In this document: one piece after another, positions 46,302-54,703 of the stretch
Layout: every line of letters starts with the position of its first letter
How positions within the stretch are numbered: position 1 is the stretch's first letter
DNA from: an uncultured Ruminococcus sp.
GTDB taxonomy: Bacteria > Bacillota > Clostridia > Oscillospirales > Ruminococcaceae
Length of the DNA stretch: 64,000 bases
Assembly (NCBI GenBank): GCA_947627445.1
Contig: CANQWA010000002.1
Span: 62,001-126,000, forward strand
Reading direction: 5' to 3'
Made by a program: the position numbers and the translations under genes
The notes under the pieces: model-generated
The model's database searches: none
The model's input: only the letters and a program-made list of their open reading frames with translations
What the model was told of the DNA's origin: nothing

Positions 46302-47534
46302 ATGAAAATCAGCGGTATTATCTGCGAATACAATCCCCTGCACAACGGACATCTATATCATCTGGAGCAGGTGCGCCGCAGTGGTGCAGATGCCATTGTG
46401 GCTGTTATGAGCGGCAACTTTGTCCAGCGGGGAGATGCAGCCATTCTGGATAAATTTATTCGAGCAAAGCTGGCAATACAGGGGGGTGTGGATCTTGTCA
46501 TTGAGCTTCCCGTACCCTATGCCCTTGCTCCGGCGGAGAATTTCGCACTGGGAGGTATGGCGCTGCTGTCTGCTTTGGGGAATGTGGATGAGATCTCCTT
46601 CGGCAGCGAGTGCGGTGATATTGATATGCTGATGCAGACGGCGCAGGCGTGCCGCATCAGCAAAACGGAATATGCAGATGTGATGGAGGATTTTCTGAGG
46701 TCGGGATATTCCTATCCAGAGGTGCTTTCACAGATGGTGGGACAAATCGCCGGATCGGAGGCTGCCGCTGTGCTGAGTCAGCCGAATAACACACTTGCCA
46801 TTGCCTATCTCAATGCGTTGGAAATATTGGGCAGTAAGATTCGACCCGTAACGATCCGCCGCAGAGGTGCAAGTCATAACAGTACCCAGCCTGCGGCAGA
46901 CGGTACGGCGAGTGCCACCTATATCCGGCAGTATTTTTCCGAAGGAGGGGACTGCCGCCGGATGATGCCGGGTTTTGCATGGAAAGCACTCCACGAGGCA
47001 GAGGAATCCGGACATACTGGCTCTATGCAGAATCTGGAGCGGCTGATCCTCTATAAACTGCGTACCACGGATCCGGATCAGATGCAGGATATTGCGGAGA
47101 TCGGACAGGGCTTGGAACACCGATTGTACCATGCAAAACGGGCGTCTTCTTTGGAAGAACTGCTCTCTGCCATCCAGACCAAGCGATATCCTATGGCACG
47201 ACTGCGAAGGATTTTGCTGCATATTCTGCTGGATATTCACCATGGAGACATGCAAGGCACACCGCCTTACGGCAGAGTGCTGGCTTTTAATGAAGTAGGG
47301 CGTGAGGTACTGCGAGAATCCAAGCGAACCCGCCGGCTGCCTTTTTCTCATTCTCTGGCAGAGCTGGCGCAGACCAGCCCCGAGGCTGGCAGATGCGCTG
47401 CGTTGGAATCCCAGTCTACAGACATCTATCAGCTTTCCCGTATGGTCATCGGCAAGGGGGAGTCTGACTTCCGCCGGCGTACGGCAATGATGCAGCGCCG
47501 CAGTGAACAATTCGCAGATGGGTCACAGGAGTAA
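46302..47534 (+). CDS. tmcAL: tRNA(Met) cytidine acetate ligase
   Basis: A 410-residue nucleotidyltransferase-like protein (formerly YlbM/DUF1340). Motifs: GIICEYNPLHNGHLYHLEQVR (HxGH nucleotide-binding motif), AVMSGNFVQRGDAAILDKF and SFGSECGD. TmcAL activates acetate with ATP and forms N4-acetylcytidine at the wobble position of elongator tRNA-Met. The start at 46302 has GGAGG upstream; the frame opens at 46278. It lies head-to-head with ackA. Confidence 0.93.
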   Translation: MKISGIICEYNPLHNGHLYHLEQVRRSGADAIVAVMSGNFVQRGDAAILDKFIRAKLAIQGGVDLVIELPVPYALAPAENFALGGMALLSALGNVDEISFGSECGDIDMLMQTAQACRISKTEYADVMEDFLRSGYSYPEVLSQMVGQIAGSEAAAVLSQPNNTLAIAYLNALEILGSKIRPVTIRRRGASHNSTQPAADGTASATYIRQYFSEGGDCRRMMPGFAWKALHEAEESGHTGSMQNLERLILYKLRTTDPDQMQDIAEIGQGLEHRLYHAKRASSLEELLSAIQTKRYPMARLRRILLHILLDIHHGDMQGTPPYGRVLAFNEVGREVLRESKRTRRLPFSHSLAELAQTSPEAGRCAALESQSTDIYQLSRMVIGKGESDFRRRTAMMQRRSEQFADGSQE

Positions 47535-47543
47535 GGAACAGCT

Positions 47544-48473
47544 ATGGCAAAAGTATCCAAAAAGCAATTGGGCAGACGACGGCGAGGTGCGCTGTATGTG
47601 CTGATTCTTCTGATCGTTCTCATGATCGTGTTAATCTCCAGCTGTAATTCTGCCAGAAAAAAGAAAGCCGCCGAAGAGGCTTCTGTCACCATACAGATCA
47701 CCGAGCCTGCAGTAACGACAACAGCGCCTCTCATGACAGGCGTGTTGTATACCGGCGGTGCATCTGTGATGACAACCACAGAAGCGGCAGTTCCGGAAAT
47801 AACGACCCCGACCCCGGACTTGCCGGAAGAGCCCGAGACGATCTCACCGACAAAGCAGGAGCTTTCTGTGAATCCGGTGATGCAGAATCCAGAGCTGCCT
47901 ACAGGCTGTGAGATCACCTCTCTGACCATGGCGCTGAATTATGCCGGGTACTCTGTAGACAAGTTGACGATGGCGGACGAATATCTGATCCGGGCAGAAC
48001 CATATCAGACTACCTTTGGAGAAGCCTTTGTGGGTTCTCCTCATGATGAGACGGCATGGGGCTGCTATGTGCCGGTGATCGTAGAAACAGCAAAAAAGTA
48101 CATCTCCGCACAAAATGGCACAGAAACGGTACAGAATCTCACCGGCTGTTCTCTCAATACGCTCTTGAATGAAGTTGCCAACGGTACACCTGTGATCACC
48201 TGGGTCACCATTGGTCTGACCAGCGAGGCAGAGGAAAAATTTTACTGGACAACGCCGGAGGGCAAAGATGCTGTTTTTATTAAAAACGAACACTGTGTGC
48301 TGCTCACTGGGTACAATCTGGATAACAATACCGTTACAGTCTGCGATCCGCTGAAGGGATTGATCGTTTACGACAAAGACACCTTTGAAAAGTGTTACCA
48401 ATTACTGTATCAGCAGGCAGCCGTCATTCGTTCTGCTGCGTCCGCAGCTGCGGAAGAGGCTGCGGAAGAGTGA
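47544..48473 (+). CDS. Membrane-anchored C39-like cysteine peptidase
   Basis: A 309-residue protein with a basic N-terminus (KKQLGRRRRG), one membrane anchor/signal helix (about 16-33, ending SSC, possibly a lipobox), a Thr/Pro-rich linker to about residue 110 and a Peptidase_C39_2-type domain. Candidate active-site residues are Cys in ELPTGCEITSLTMALNYAGY, His in KNEHCVLLTGY and Asp in VTVCDPL. Related proteins in gut clostridia are wall-associated; substrates are unknown. It follows tmcAL by 9 bp and is probably co-transcribed. It ends in an Ala/Glu tail. Confidence 0.82.
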   Translation: MAKVSKKQLGRRRRGALYVLILLIVLMIVLISSCNSARKKKAAEEASVTIQITEPAVTTTAPLMTGVLYTGGASVMTTTEAAVPEITTPTPDLPEEPETISPTKQELSVNPVMQNPELPTGCEITSLTMALNYAGYSVDKLTMADEYLIRAEPYQTTFGEAFVGSPHDETAWGCYVPVIVETAKKYISAQNGTETVQNLTGCSLNTLLNEVANGTPVITWVTIGLTSEAEEKFYWTTPEGKDAVFIKNEHCVLLTGYNLDNNTVTVCDPLKGLIVYDKDTFEKCYQLLYQQAAVIRSAASAAAEEAAEE

Positions 48474-48500
48474 GATTCATGCGGATTAGGAGATGATTTC

Positions 48501-48792
48501 CTTTCCACAGATATTCAAATCTTTCCACGCAGTTTTCCACAAGCTGTGGAAAACAAAAACCCCTTGTTTTCGCAGAAATTACTCTGTTTATAACAAGTTT
48601 TCCACAATCCGACATCAAACTATGACAAAGTGGAATCATGGAAAAGAGAATATGTAACCGGCTTGTAACAGGTTTTTCAGCGGTTGTGGAAAACTACGTT
48701 GAAATGTTGGGGAAATACCGGGAAAAGTTGCCGTGGAAAAAAGAAAATCTACGGGATTTCGGGAATGAAATTTGCGTGGAAATTGTGGAAAG
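48501..48792. other. Cluster of DnaA-box-like 9-mers, possible origin or DnaA-binding locus
   Basis: The 400-bp spacer holds four exact TTTTCCACA boxes: 48533-48541 (+), 48545-48553 (-), 48598-48606 (+) and 48685-48693 (-). Near matches lie at 48501, 48521, 48732, 48775 and 48784. The first two exact boxes form a perfect inverted pair. The DnaA consensus is TTATCCACA, so these differ at one base. AT-rich DNA (GTTTATAACAAG) lies between. There is no dnaA gene beside it. It could be part of oriC, a DnaA titration site, or a regulatory region for an unknown factor. Confidence 0.5.
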
Positions 48793-48874
48793 GAGATAGC
48801 CTGTATAATTTCAAAAAATGCGGAAACACTACAGAAGCAGATTTTCTGCAAACCAGCATACGAGGTGATAAAAC

Positions 48875-49210
48875 ATGAAGAGACTATCTCGGTTTTCAGC
48901 AATTCTGGCAGCAATGGTTCTGTCAGGTGCTCTGCTGACCGGCTGTGGCGATGACAAGGCAAGATCATCCCACGATGACAACGGCATGGTTGACAGCCGG
49001 TACGATGATGATTCCAGAGAGGACAGCGGCGTTATGGACGATGCCAAAGACATGGTCAGTGACGCTGAGGACGGAATCCGTGACATTGTCACAGATGCCG
49101 GAGATGCGGTTCAGGATGCCGGCGATGCAGTTGGCGGCGTTATGAACGGCGACCATGATTCCAGAACAGATTCCTCCCGGGCTGATTCTACCGACAGCAG
49201 AAGCCGATAA
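48875..49210 (+). CDS. Small Asp/Ser-rich lipoprotein
   Basis: A 111-residue exported protein with lipobox LLTGC (Cys near residue 24). The mature region is highly acidic and contains an amphipathic repeat-like stretch (DDAKDMVSDAEDGIRDIV, then TDAGDAVQDAGDAVGGV), with a Ser/Asp/Arg tail. No known domain was recognised. GAGGTG precedes the ATG. It ends at a terminator. Confidence 0.78.
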   Translation: MKRLSRFSAILAAMVLSGALLTGCGDDKARSSHDDNGMVDSRYDDDSREDSGVMDDAKDMVSDAEDGIRDIVTDAGDAVQDAGDAVGGVMNGDHDSRTDSSRADSTDSRSR

Positions 49211-49220
49211 CGAAAATGAA

Positions 49221-49264
49221 ACAGACTGACTTCGGATTGGATACGGAGTCGGTCTTGTTTTTTA
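49221..49264 (+). terminator. Terminator after the 48875 lipoprotein
   Basis: AGACTGACTTCG (49223-49234) pairs with CGGAGTCGGTCT (49243-49254) and is followed by a T-run. Confidence 0.85.
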
Positions 49265-49448
49265 CTGTGAATAGCCGTTCTGTTCATGACATGGATCCGG
49301 TTTTCTTCTTAGCCAAAGGATTTTGGATGCTGCTGATGGTGTCAAAGAACATGTTCTACTGCGCTTTCCATCGTGGATCGAATCATGCATATCCGATGTT
49401 TTTGGAATTGTCCATACGATCCTGAAAAATTATTTGCGGTTCATCGGC

Positions 49449-49481
49449 AAGAGGAGACTGACAAAATGCCAGTCTCCTCTT
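49449..49481. terminator. Hairpin downstream of the dockerin gene
   Basis: AAGAGGAGACTG (49449-49460) pairs with CAGTCTCCTCTT (49470-49481). It lacks a strong T-run, so termination is likely but not certain. Confidence 0.6.
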
Positions 49482-49502
49482 ACAGGTTTTATAGAAATTG
49501 GT

Positions 49503-51203
49503 TTAATCCGGTAAAATATCGTTCCATTCCGGTGTGATACCCATTGAGACATAGGAAGAATATAGCAGGATGTAATATGCGTCAGACATGGTGAGAGTAC
49601 CGTCTTTGTCAACATCTGCTGCTTGGCATACTGCATCGGTAAATGTGCCGTCATTGCCCAATGACAGTCGGGAAGTTTCCAGCAGAACCTGATATGCATC
49701 CGCCATGGTGATGGTGCTGTCTCCGTCTAGATCACCCAGCAGGATATCTATTGCTTCACCGATGGTCAGTTGAAATGTCAGATCATTTTCATAACCCGCT
49801 GCGGAAATCGTGATGGTATATTTGCCATCCTCTGGGAATACCGGAGTATCACTCGTTGCTGTTGCATCCAGATGAATTGCACCGCTCTCGGTGTCGATAA
49901 TCTGCACAGAGCCTTTACCGAAGGCGTTGTAGCTCTTATCTCCCACAGTCACATTGCGGATATTCTTGAGATAGTTAGAAAAAGCATCTGCATTCGCATC
50001 GTCTGCTGCCACGATGCGGTTGGAAGCGGCATCATAAACTGCCGGCAGATTTTCTGTCATCAGTGTGACACTTGCGGACATGGGAGCGTACACACCTGCC
50101 GCATCGGTTACAGTGATATCATAGCTTCCCGGGTTTGTGGATGCTGCATCAAAGCTTACGGTTCCATCTGCATATGTTGCCCCCGGCAAAGCAGTTGCTT
50201 CTACTGCTGCATCAAAGCCTTCTGGCAGATCAGCCAGAGTCAGAGCAAAGCTTCCTGCCGTAACATCTGCATTTGTGGCTGTGACAGTTCCCTTATGCAG
50301 CACCGGCAGATAGGATGCTGTTTCAAATATCACATCTGCGCTGCCCCGGATGATATAGTGTACGCTGGAAACGGTTTTTCCCACGGTATCTACAAAGCTC
50401 TTGTATTTCAGAACGTTCTTATTATGTACCAAAAAACCTTCCTCCACAGCCCATGCGATCTCGCCGGTTCTCAGCCAGAGATTATCCACATGCAGCATGG
50501 CATATGACGAGCCGTCTGTCATGGTGATCACAACGCCCTCCATGTTCTCAGAATCCGGCAGAAGGCTGTTTTCCGCATCTGCTTCCGTTATGCTGAGCTG
50601 GTAGTTACCATATTTTGTGTTGGTAGTCACTTCTACAGCTGCATCTGTTACGACGACTGCATCTGCTTTGTCGATCATTGCCGTCAGTGTGCCGTTGCCG
50701 CTGAGGATCTTATACTCTGCCGGTATGGTCTGATCTTCATAAACTGTCATGCTGCCGATAATTCTCAGAAGCGGATTGTTGCATGCGCTGCCTGCTTCGA
50801 TGGCTTCCATTGCCTCGTGATAGAGAGATTCCGGTACAGCAATTGACACATCAGCAATACCTTCGACAGTCACAGAGCCGGCTTCTTCGTCCTCTGTGTA
50901 ATAGGTGGAGCTGTACCTCTTGGATTTCTGATTGGTTGCACTGGTAACGGCATCGTACATTCCCTCACTGCGAATCGCTGCTGTCAGATCTTCCGCAGTC
51001 AGATCCATTGTGTCGGAAACGGTGACTTCATGCAGTTCACCGTAATAGTAATCTGCATAGGGCAGGTCGACTGTACCGTAAATATAGGGTGTTTCCTCTG
51101 CCAAAGCACATACGGTTCCTGGAACAGCCGGCAACGTCTGGGTTGCTGCCAAGACAGCTGCGGAGATGATTCCGGCAATGCGGTTTGTTGTTTTTCTCTT
51201 CAT
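49503..51203 (-). CDS. Secreted dockerin-bearing surface protein with DUF1533/Shr-HID-like domain
   Basis: A 566-residue exported protein. Signal peptide (KRKTTNRIAGIISAAVLAATQT...LAEE), an N-terminal region of about 300 residues of unrecognised fold (starting YIYGTVDLPYADYYYGEL), Ig-like beta sequence, then a DUF1533-like domain (NIRNVTVGDKSYNAFGKG...GKYTITISAAGY), a family renamed for Shr-like haemoglobin-interacting domains. It ends in a type I dockerin with two calcium-binding repeats (DLDGDSTITMADAYQVL and DVDKDGTLTMSDAYYIL). Dockerins plug into cohesins of cellulosome-type complexes. ATG at 51203 best suits the GGAGG spacing. Operator-like sites upstream match those of the flavin locus. 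Confidence 0.82.
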   Translation of the reverse strand: MKRKTTNRIAGIISAAVLAATQTLPAVPGTVCALAEETPYIYGTVDLPYADYYYGELHEVTVSDTMDLTAEDLTAAIRSEGMYDAVTSATNQKSKRYSSTYYTEDEEAGSVTVEGIADVSIAVPESLYHEAMEAIEAGSACNNPLLRIIGSMTVYEDQTIPAEYKILSGNGTLTAMIDKADAVVVTDAAVEVTTNTKYGNYQLSITEADAENSLLPDSENMEGVVITMTDGSSYAMLHVDNLWLRTGEIAWAVEEGFLVHNKNVLKYKSFVDTVGKTVSSVHYIIRGSADVIFETASYLPVLHKGTVTATNADVTAGSFALTLADLPEGFDAAVEATALPGATYADGTVSFDAASTNPGSYDITVTDAAGVYAPMSASVTLMTENLPAVYDAASNRIVAADDANADAFSNYLKNIRNVTVGDKSYNAFGKGSVQIIDTESGAIHLDATATSDTPVFPEDGKYTITISAAGYENDLTFQLTIGEAIDILLGDLDGDSTITMADAYQVLLETSRLSLGNDGTFTDAVCQAADVDKDGTLTMSDAYYILLYSSYVSMGITPEWNDILPD

Positions 51204-51238
51204 CATCATACCTCCATGGATAGTAATTTGAATGTTTG

Positions 51239-51272
51239 TTAGCGCAAACTCTTGAAATTAGTTTTGGCTAAC
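51239..51272. promoter_or_regulatory. Operator-like sites upstream of the dockerin gene
   Basis: TTAGTTTTGGCTAAC (51258-51272) and a partial site TTAGCGCAAACT (51239-51250). The first closely matches TTAGTTTAAGCTAAC at 56473-56487. No clear -35/-10 pair was found here. Confidence 0.6.
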
Positions 51273-51283
51273 TATTGTGTGAT

Positions 51284-51312
51284 AAAAACGCCGTGCATGA
51301 CGGCGGTTTTAT
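51284..51312. terminator. Terminator of the flavin electron-transfer operon
   Basis: ACGCCGT (51288-51294) pairs with ACGGCGG (51300-51306), with A-run before and T-run after, so it works in both directions. It separates the operon from the dockerin gene. Confidence 0.82.
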
Positions 51313-51361
51313 TAGAACTTGTTTTCAGGCAAAGCCACACAAAGATTGTGCGGGGTTGCCT

Positions 51362-51874
51362 TCATTGTTTTTTGATGCATTCCGGCAAATGCCGTATCAT
51401 CTGCTCGGCAACAAATCCGGTGAACAAGCCGCAAATGCATCCTGTCACCAGTAGAAACGGCAGGTAAACCACTACCTGGACTGTCTGCATGATTGCCATT
51501 GCTGCGATGATCTGCCCGATATTGTGGAACACGGCGCCCATCACACTGATAAACCAGAGATACTTGTTTTTCAGCAATCGGCAAAGGAGCGTCATGCCCA
51601 TCAGACAGAGAAACCCACCGCATAGAGAATAGACCAGACTGATCATTTGCCCGCCGAAAATGGAACCCAGCAGAATCCGTATCAGCAGTACAGCAGCAGC
51701 ATCCCTCAGACGGAATTGCACCAGCACCACCAGTGTAATCACATTGGCAAGCCCTAACTTCACCCCCGGTATGGGGACAGGTATGGGAATTTGCGCCTCT
51801 ATGACAAATATGGTCAGTGCAATGGTGGCGAAAAGCGCAAGTATCACCAGCCGTTTAATAGACCTGGACATCAT
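51362..51874 (-). CDS. Gx transporter family membrane protein (EetB-like)
   Basis: A 170-residue polytopic protein of the Hpre_diP_synt_I/Gx transporter family, with the family-typical EAQIPIPVPIPGVKLGLANVITL and FHNIGQIIAA segments. Despite the old 'heptaprenyl diphosphate synthase component I' name it has no enzyme motif; it resembles small substrate-binding transporter components. In Listeria and many gut Firmicutes the same pair (NusG-II protein + Gx protein) is encoded with extracellular electron transfer genes. Start 51874 with GGAGG upstream overlaps the NusG-II gene by 20 bases. Confidence 0.88.
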   Translation of the reverse strand: MMSRSIKRLVILALFATIALTIFVIEAQIPIPVPIPGVKLGLANVITLVVLVQFRLRDAAAVLLIRILLGSIFGGQMISLVYSLCGGFLCLMGMTLLCRLLKNKYLWFISVMGAVFHNIGQIIAAMAIMQTVQVVVYLPFLLVTGCICGLFTGFVAEQMIRHLPECIKKQ

Positions 51875-52235
51875 AGGATGCCTCCTCTTCTGAAACAATG
51901 GCAATGCGGATATGATTGGGCAGACAAATAATGGGGAGAATTCCGTCAGAAATTTTTCCCTGATGAACGCAAAGCCTGTCGGGGCAGCTTGCCGACTGCA
52001 TGGCAATGGCATCCGGTTCTACCCGTATCACATTCTGCTCTCCGGCATCGCCGTCTATGGTAATGGTATAGGATTCCGTCACCTGGGAAAGATCAATGCG
52101 TTCTATAAGCTGGTCGTTCTGATAGATTTCTGCGATCTTCCGGGGACGCTCTATGCGGAGTACATACCAGCTTCCCAGAATGCCTGTCAGTAAAATCAGC
52201 AGGGTAATTCCCCACAGGAGAATGTTCTTTTTCAT
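51855..52235 (-). CDS. NusG domain II protein, membrane-anchored (EetA-like)
   Basis: A 126-residue protein with one N-terminal transmembrane helix (ILLWGITLLILLTGILGSWYV) and an extracytoplasmic domain containing SCPDRLCVHQGKISDG.LPIICLPN, the Cys-bearing signature of NusG domain II proteins. Three conserved Cys suggest a redox or metal role outside the cell. Its start overlaps the apbE stop by 4 bases (ATGA), and its 3' end overlaps the Gx gene. Confidence 0.88.
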   Translation of the reverse strand: MKKNILLWGITLLILLTGILGSWYVLRIERPRKIAEIYQNDQLIERIDLSQVTESYTITIDGDAGEQNVIRVEPDAIAMQSASCPDRLCVHQGKISDGILPIICLPNHIRIAIVSEEEASYDVQVY

Positions 52236-53278
52236 GTGCCTATCTCCTGTAAGTCATACGCTGCCATGTGGTCAGAAGTCAGGATGGTGCCATCTGTTTT
52301 GATGAAAACAGCTTCCGTTCCATCCATACGATTGATCAGTGCCATGCCTTTTTCTGCGCCGAGAATGATTGTGGCTGTGGAAAGGGCATCGCAGTTCATG
52401 CCGCAGTCTGAAATAATGGTAGTGCTCACGACATCAGAATCTGAGGGGAATCCTGTGGACGGGTCGAGAATGTGATGATACCGCACGCCGTCCTCTTCAA
52501 AATATCGTTCATAATTCCCGGAGGTCACTACCGCCTGTCCAGAAACCTTCAGGGTAGCGATCAATTCATCGGGAGAAAAAGGATCTGTCACTGCTACTGT
52601 CCAGCGGGAATTGTCCGGCTTTGAACCCAGCGTCATCACGTTGCCTCCTAAGCTCATAATGGCAGAAGTGACACCGGTTTCTTCCAGTGTCTCTTTCATG
52701 GCATCGGAGATATATCCCTTGGCAATTGCGCCCAGATGAAGGGTGACTGCCGGATCTTCAAATGTGACTGTCTGAGTTGTTTCATCCAGCGTCACATCCT
52801 GCCAGCCGTTTTCCCGGAGCAGCGCATCAATATTTTCCTGTGAGGGCACAGCAGCATGATCTGTGCCGATGCCCCACAGGTCGATGAGATCTCCCATGGT
52901 GCAATCCAGTGCGCCGTTTGTCAGTCGTCCGAAATCCATTGCCGCTTTTACCACCTGAAAGCAGTCGTCGGAAAGGGTGACTGCCTCACCGGCTTTAGCG
53001 GCTTTATTGACCTGGTTCAGTTCGGTATTGTCTATGGTAGTGGAAAAAATCTGTTCCAGCTCCTCTGCACGTTGAAATGCTGCATTTACACCATCTTCTG
53101 CATGTTGTCCGTAGGCACGAACCATGACAACCGTTCCCATGAGTTCTCGTGTATCCTCATAGCTTTCATCTGCATTGGCTGTTGTGATGCCGGAAAAATC
53201 GGTTTCTGATTGTGCCTGGCAGCCTGTTAAAGCCAGAACAGCATCCAGACAGATGATGCAGCGCCAGATGTTTCTCAT
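52232..53278 (-). CDS. apbE: FAD:protein FMN transferase (ApbE), lipoprotein
   Basis: A 348-residue enzyme that attaches FMN covalently to a Thr in SGAT-type motifs of extracytoplasmic flavoproteins, using FAD and magnesium. Signal with lipobox ALTGC (Cys20). Catalytic-domain motifs: ELMGTVVMVRAYG, HLGAIAKGYISDAM, SLGGNVMTLGSKP, YHHILDPSTGFPSDSDVVSTTI and DALSTATIILG. Its natural substrates are almost certainly the FMN-binding proteins encoded upstream. AAGGAGG precedes the ATG. A separate promoter lies about 45 bp upstream. Confidence 0.96.
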   Translation of the reverse strand: MRNIWRCIICLDAVLALTGCQAQSETDFSGITTANADESYEDTRELMGTVVMVRAYGQHAEDGVNAAFQRAEELEQIFSTTIDNTELNQVNKAAKAGEAVTLSDDCFQVVKAAMDFGRLTNGALDCTMGDLIDLWGIGTDHAAVPSQENIDALLRENGWQDVTLDETTQTVTFEDPAVTLHLGAIAKGYISDAMKETLEETGVTSAIMSLGGNVMTLGSKPDNSRWTVAVTDPFSPDELIATLKVSGQAVVTSGNYERYFEEDGVRYHHILDPSTGFPSDSDVVSTTIISDCGMNCDALSTATIILGAEKGMALINRMDGTEAVFIKTDGTILTSDHMAAYDLQEIGT

Positions 53279-53323
53279 GGGGGATTCCTCCTTTCAGGTG
53301 CCTTAGGTTCTTTTGTACGACAC

Positions 53324-53353
53324 AGTATAGCATAGTTGGCAGGGGTTTGTCAA
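53324..53353 (-). promoter_or_regulatory. Internal promoter before apbE
   Basis: Minus-strand TTGACA (53353-53348), 18-bp spacer, TATACT (53329-53324). It would give apbE-nusG-gx transcription independent of the upstream regulated promoter. Confidence 0.75.
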
Positions 53354-53378
53354 GGGCAGGTTCGGATTGCTGCAACTG

Positions 53379-54236
53379 TCAGATTCCTGCCAGAATCAAT
53401 GTGATTGCTAATATTGCTGCGCGCAATAGGGTAAACCACATTTCGTTTCCACGCAGTTTGCCTCTGCCGCTCTGTGCGCTGCTTTTCGGACAAATGCGGA
53501 TACATTTCTGACATTGAAAACAATCTCCGTTGACAATACCGCTTCCGGTATCCGGCAGCGACAGATCGGCGGGACATATGCGTTCACAGGCAGAGCACCT
53601 CTTGATGCAGGACGATCTGTTTCGACGGACAGAGAACAGGGGCAATACAGGCAAAAGCGCAAATACCGCACCCATGGGACACAGAAAGCGGCAGAAAAAT
53701 CGTTCACAGACCGCCATTCCCATTAGGATCAGCACCAACAGAATACAACCAAGACCATAGCCGCTCAGCTTCAAATTGCTGGCACGAAGCATGGAAAAAA
53801 CATCCCAGGGGTTCCATCCTTTCATATTGGCATATACACCGGAAAAGCACAGCAGTACAATTACCGTCAGTATCAGGTATTTCAAAAAGGATAGAGGCTT
53901 TCGCCAGCTTTTTTTCAGTTGAACCGGTTTTTTCTTCCGTTTTTTGCAGATCAGCAGATACAGACTATGAACTGCGTCTCCCAATGTGCCGAATGCACAG
54001 GCATATCCGCAGAAAAAGCGACCGAATATGATTGTATATGCACACAGCGCAAGAAGCACCGTGACAAAAGCACTGCAAACAACAGGGCTGCTGTTTCCTA
54101 ACTGTGTAAAAACAGATTGGATACCGGAAAATGCTGTGGTGAATGCCGATGGCAGAAATAGAAAAAACAAAAGCTGAATACCGGCACGCAGATACATATC
54201 CATTTTTGGGGGCGTTCGTTTTTGATGGCTATTCAT
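53379..54236 (-). CDS. NapH/RnfE-like membrane ferredoxin (polyferredoxin)
   Basis: A 285-residue protein with about five transmembrane helices. Motifs FFCGYACAFG and FFCRFLCPMGA match the paired CxxxCP-type sites of NapH/NosR/CcoG proteins, and two 4Fe-4S clusters are expected in the C-terminal part (CIKRCSACERICP and CFQCQKCIRICP). Such proteins pass electrons across or along the membrane. Here it is the likely bridge between a cytoplasmic or quinone donor and the extracytoplasmic flavins. The start overlaps the stop of the FMN-binding gene by 4 bases (ATGA). Confidence 0.92.
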   Translation of the reverse strand: MNSHQKRTPPKMDMYLRAGIQLLFFLFLPSAFTTAFSGIQSVFTQLGNSSPVVCSAFVTVLLALCAYTIIFGRFFCGYACAFGTLGDAVHSLYLLICKKRKKKPVQLKKSWRKPLSFLKYLILTVIVLLCFSGVYANMKGWNPWDVFSMLRASNLKLSGYGLGCILLVLILMGMAVCERFFCRFLCPMGAVFALLPVLPLFSVRRNRSSCIKRCSACERICPADLSLPDTGSGIVNGDCFQCQKCIRICPKSSAQSGRGKLRGNEMWFTLLRAAILAITLILAGI

Positions 54237-54676
54237 GATACCTCCTCTGCCTTTTTGAGTGCCTTCTGTGCGGCGTGAATGATACCGTTAGAACTGAAAG
54301 TTGCCCCACTGACTGTATCCACATCTGTGCTTTGCTGTTCGACAATCTCATCCAGCAGGATGGAAGCGGCATCGAAATAAGCGGCATCTTCATGTTCAGA
54401 AGAAACTACTGTCAGCCTTGTAAGCGTTCCATTTTCGATAGCAGCTTCTACTATCACCGGTCCGCCGTAGCCTTCTGCCTCTCCGGTATATACACCGTCG
54501 GTGTATCGTTGACTTTTTTCTGTTTGAGCGCCTACAGTTTTTTCCCGATGTGCTTGTTCATATGCCAGTCGATGGGCGGTCTCCTGTTCCTCACGGTGCG
54601 CCAGCACGGTATTGTAGCCGAAGATTAGGATGCCTATCAGTGTCAGATTGCATAGCTTGACCCAAAATGTATGCAT
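54233..54676 (-). CDS. Single-domain FMN-binding protein, membrane anchored
   Basis: A 147-residue protein with an N-terminal membrane helix (about 8-25), a charged spacer and one FMN_bind domain: YTDGVYTGEAEGYGGPVIVEAAI and the flavinylation motif VDTVSGATFSSNGI, whose Thr would carry FMN. Rnf subunit G and PplA-type proteins share this domain. AAAGGAG precedes the ATG. It is coupled to the membrane ferredoxin downstream. Confidence 0.94.
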   Translation of the reverse strand: MHTFWVKLCNLTLIGILIFGYNTVLAHREEQETAHRLAYEQAHREKTVGAQTEKSQRYTDGVYTGEAEGYGGPVIVEAAIENGTLTRLTVVSSEHEDAAYFDAASILLDEIVEQQSTDVDTVSGATFSSNGIIHAAQKALKKAEEVS

Positions 54677-54703
54677 GTGATCCGCTCCTTTTAGAACTTG
54701 TTC

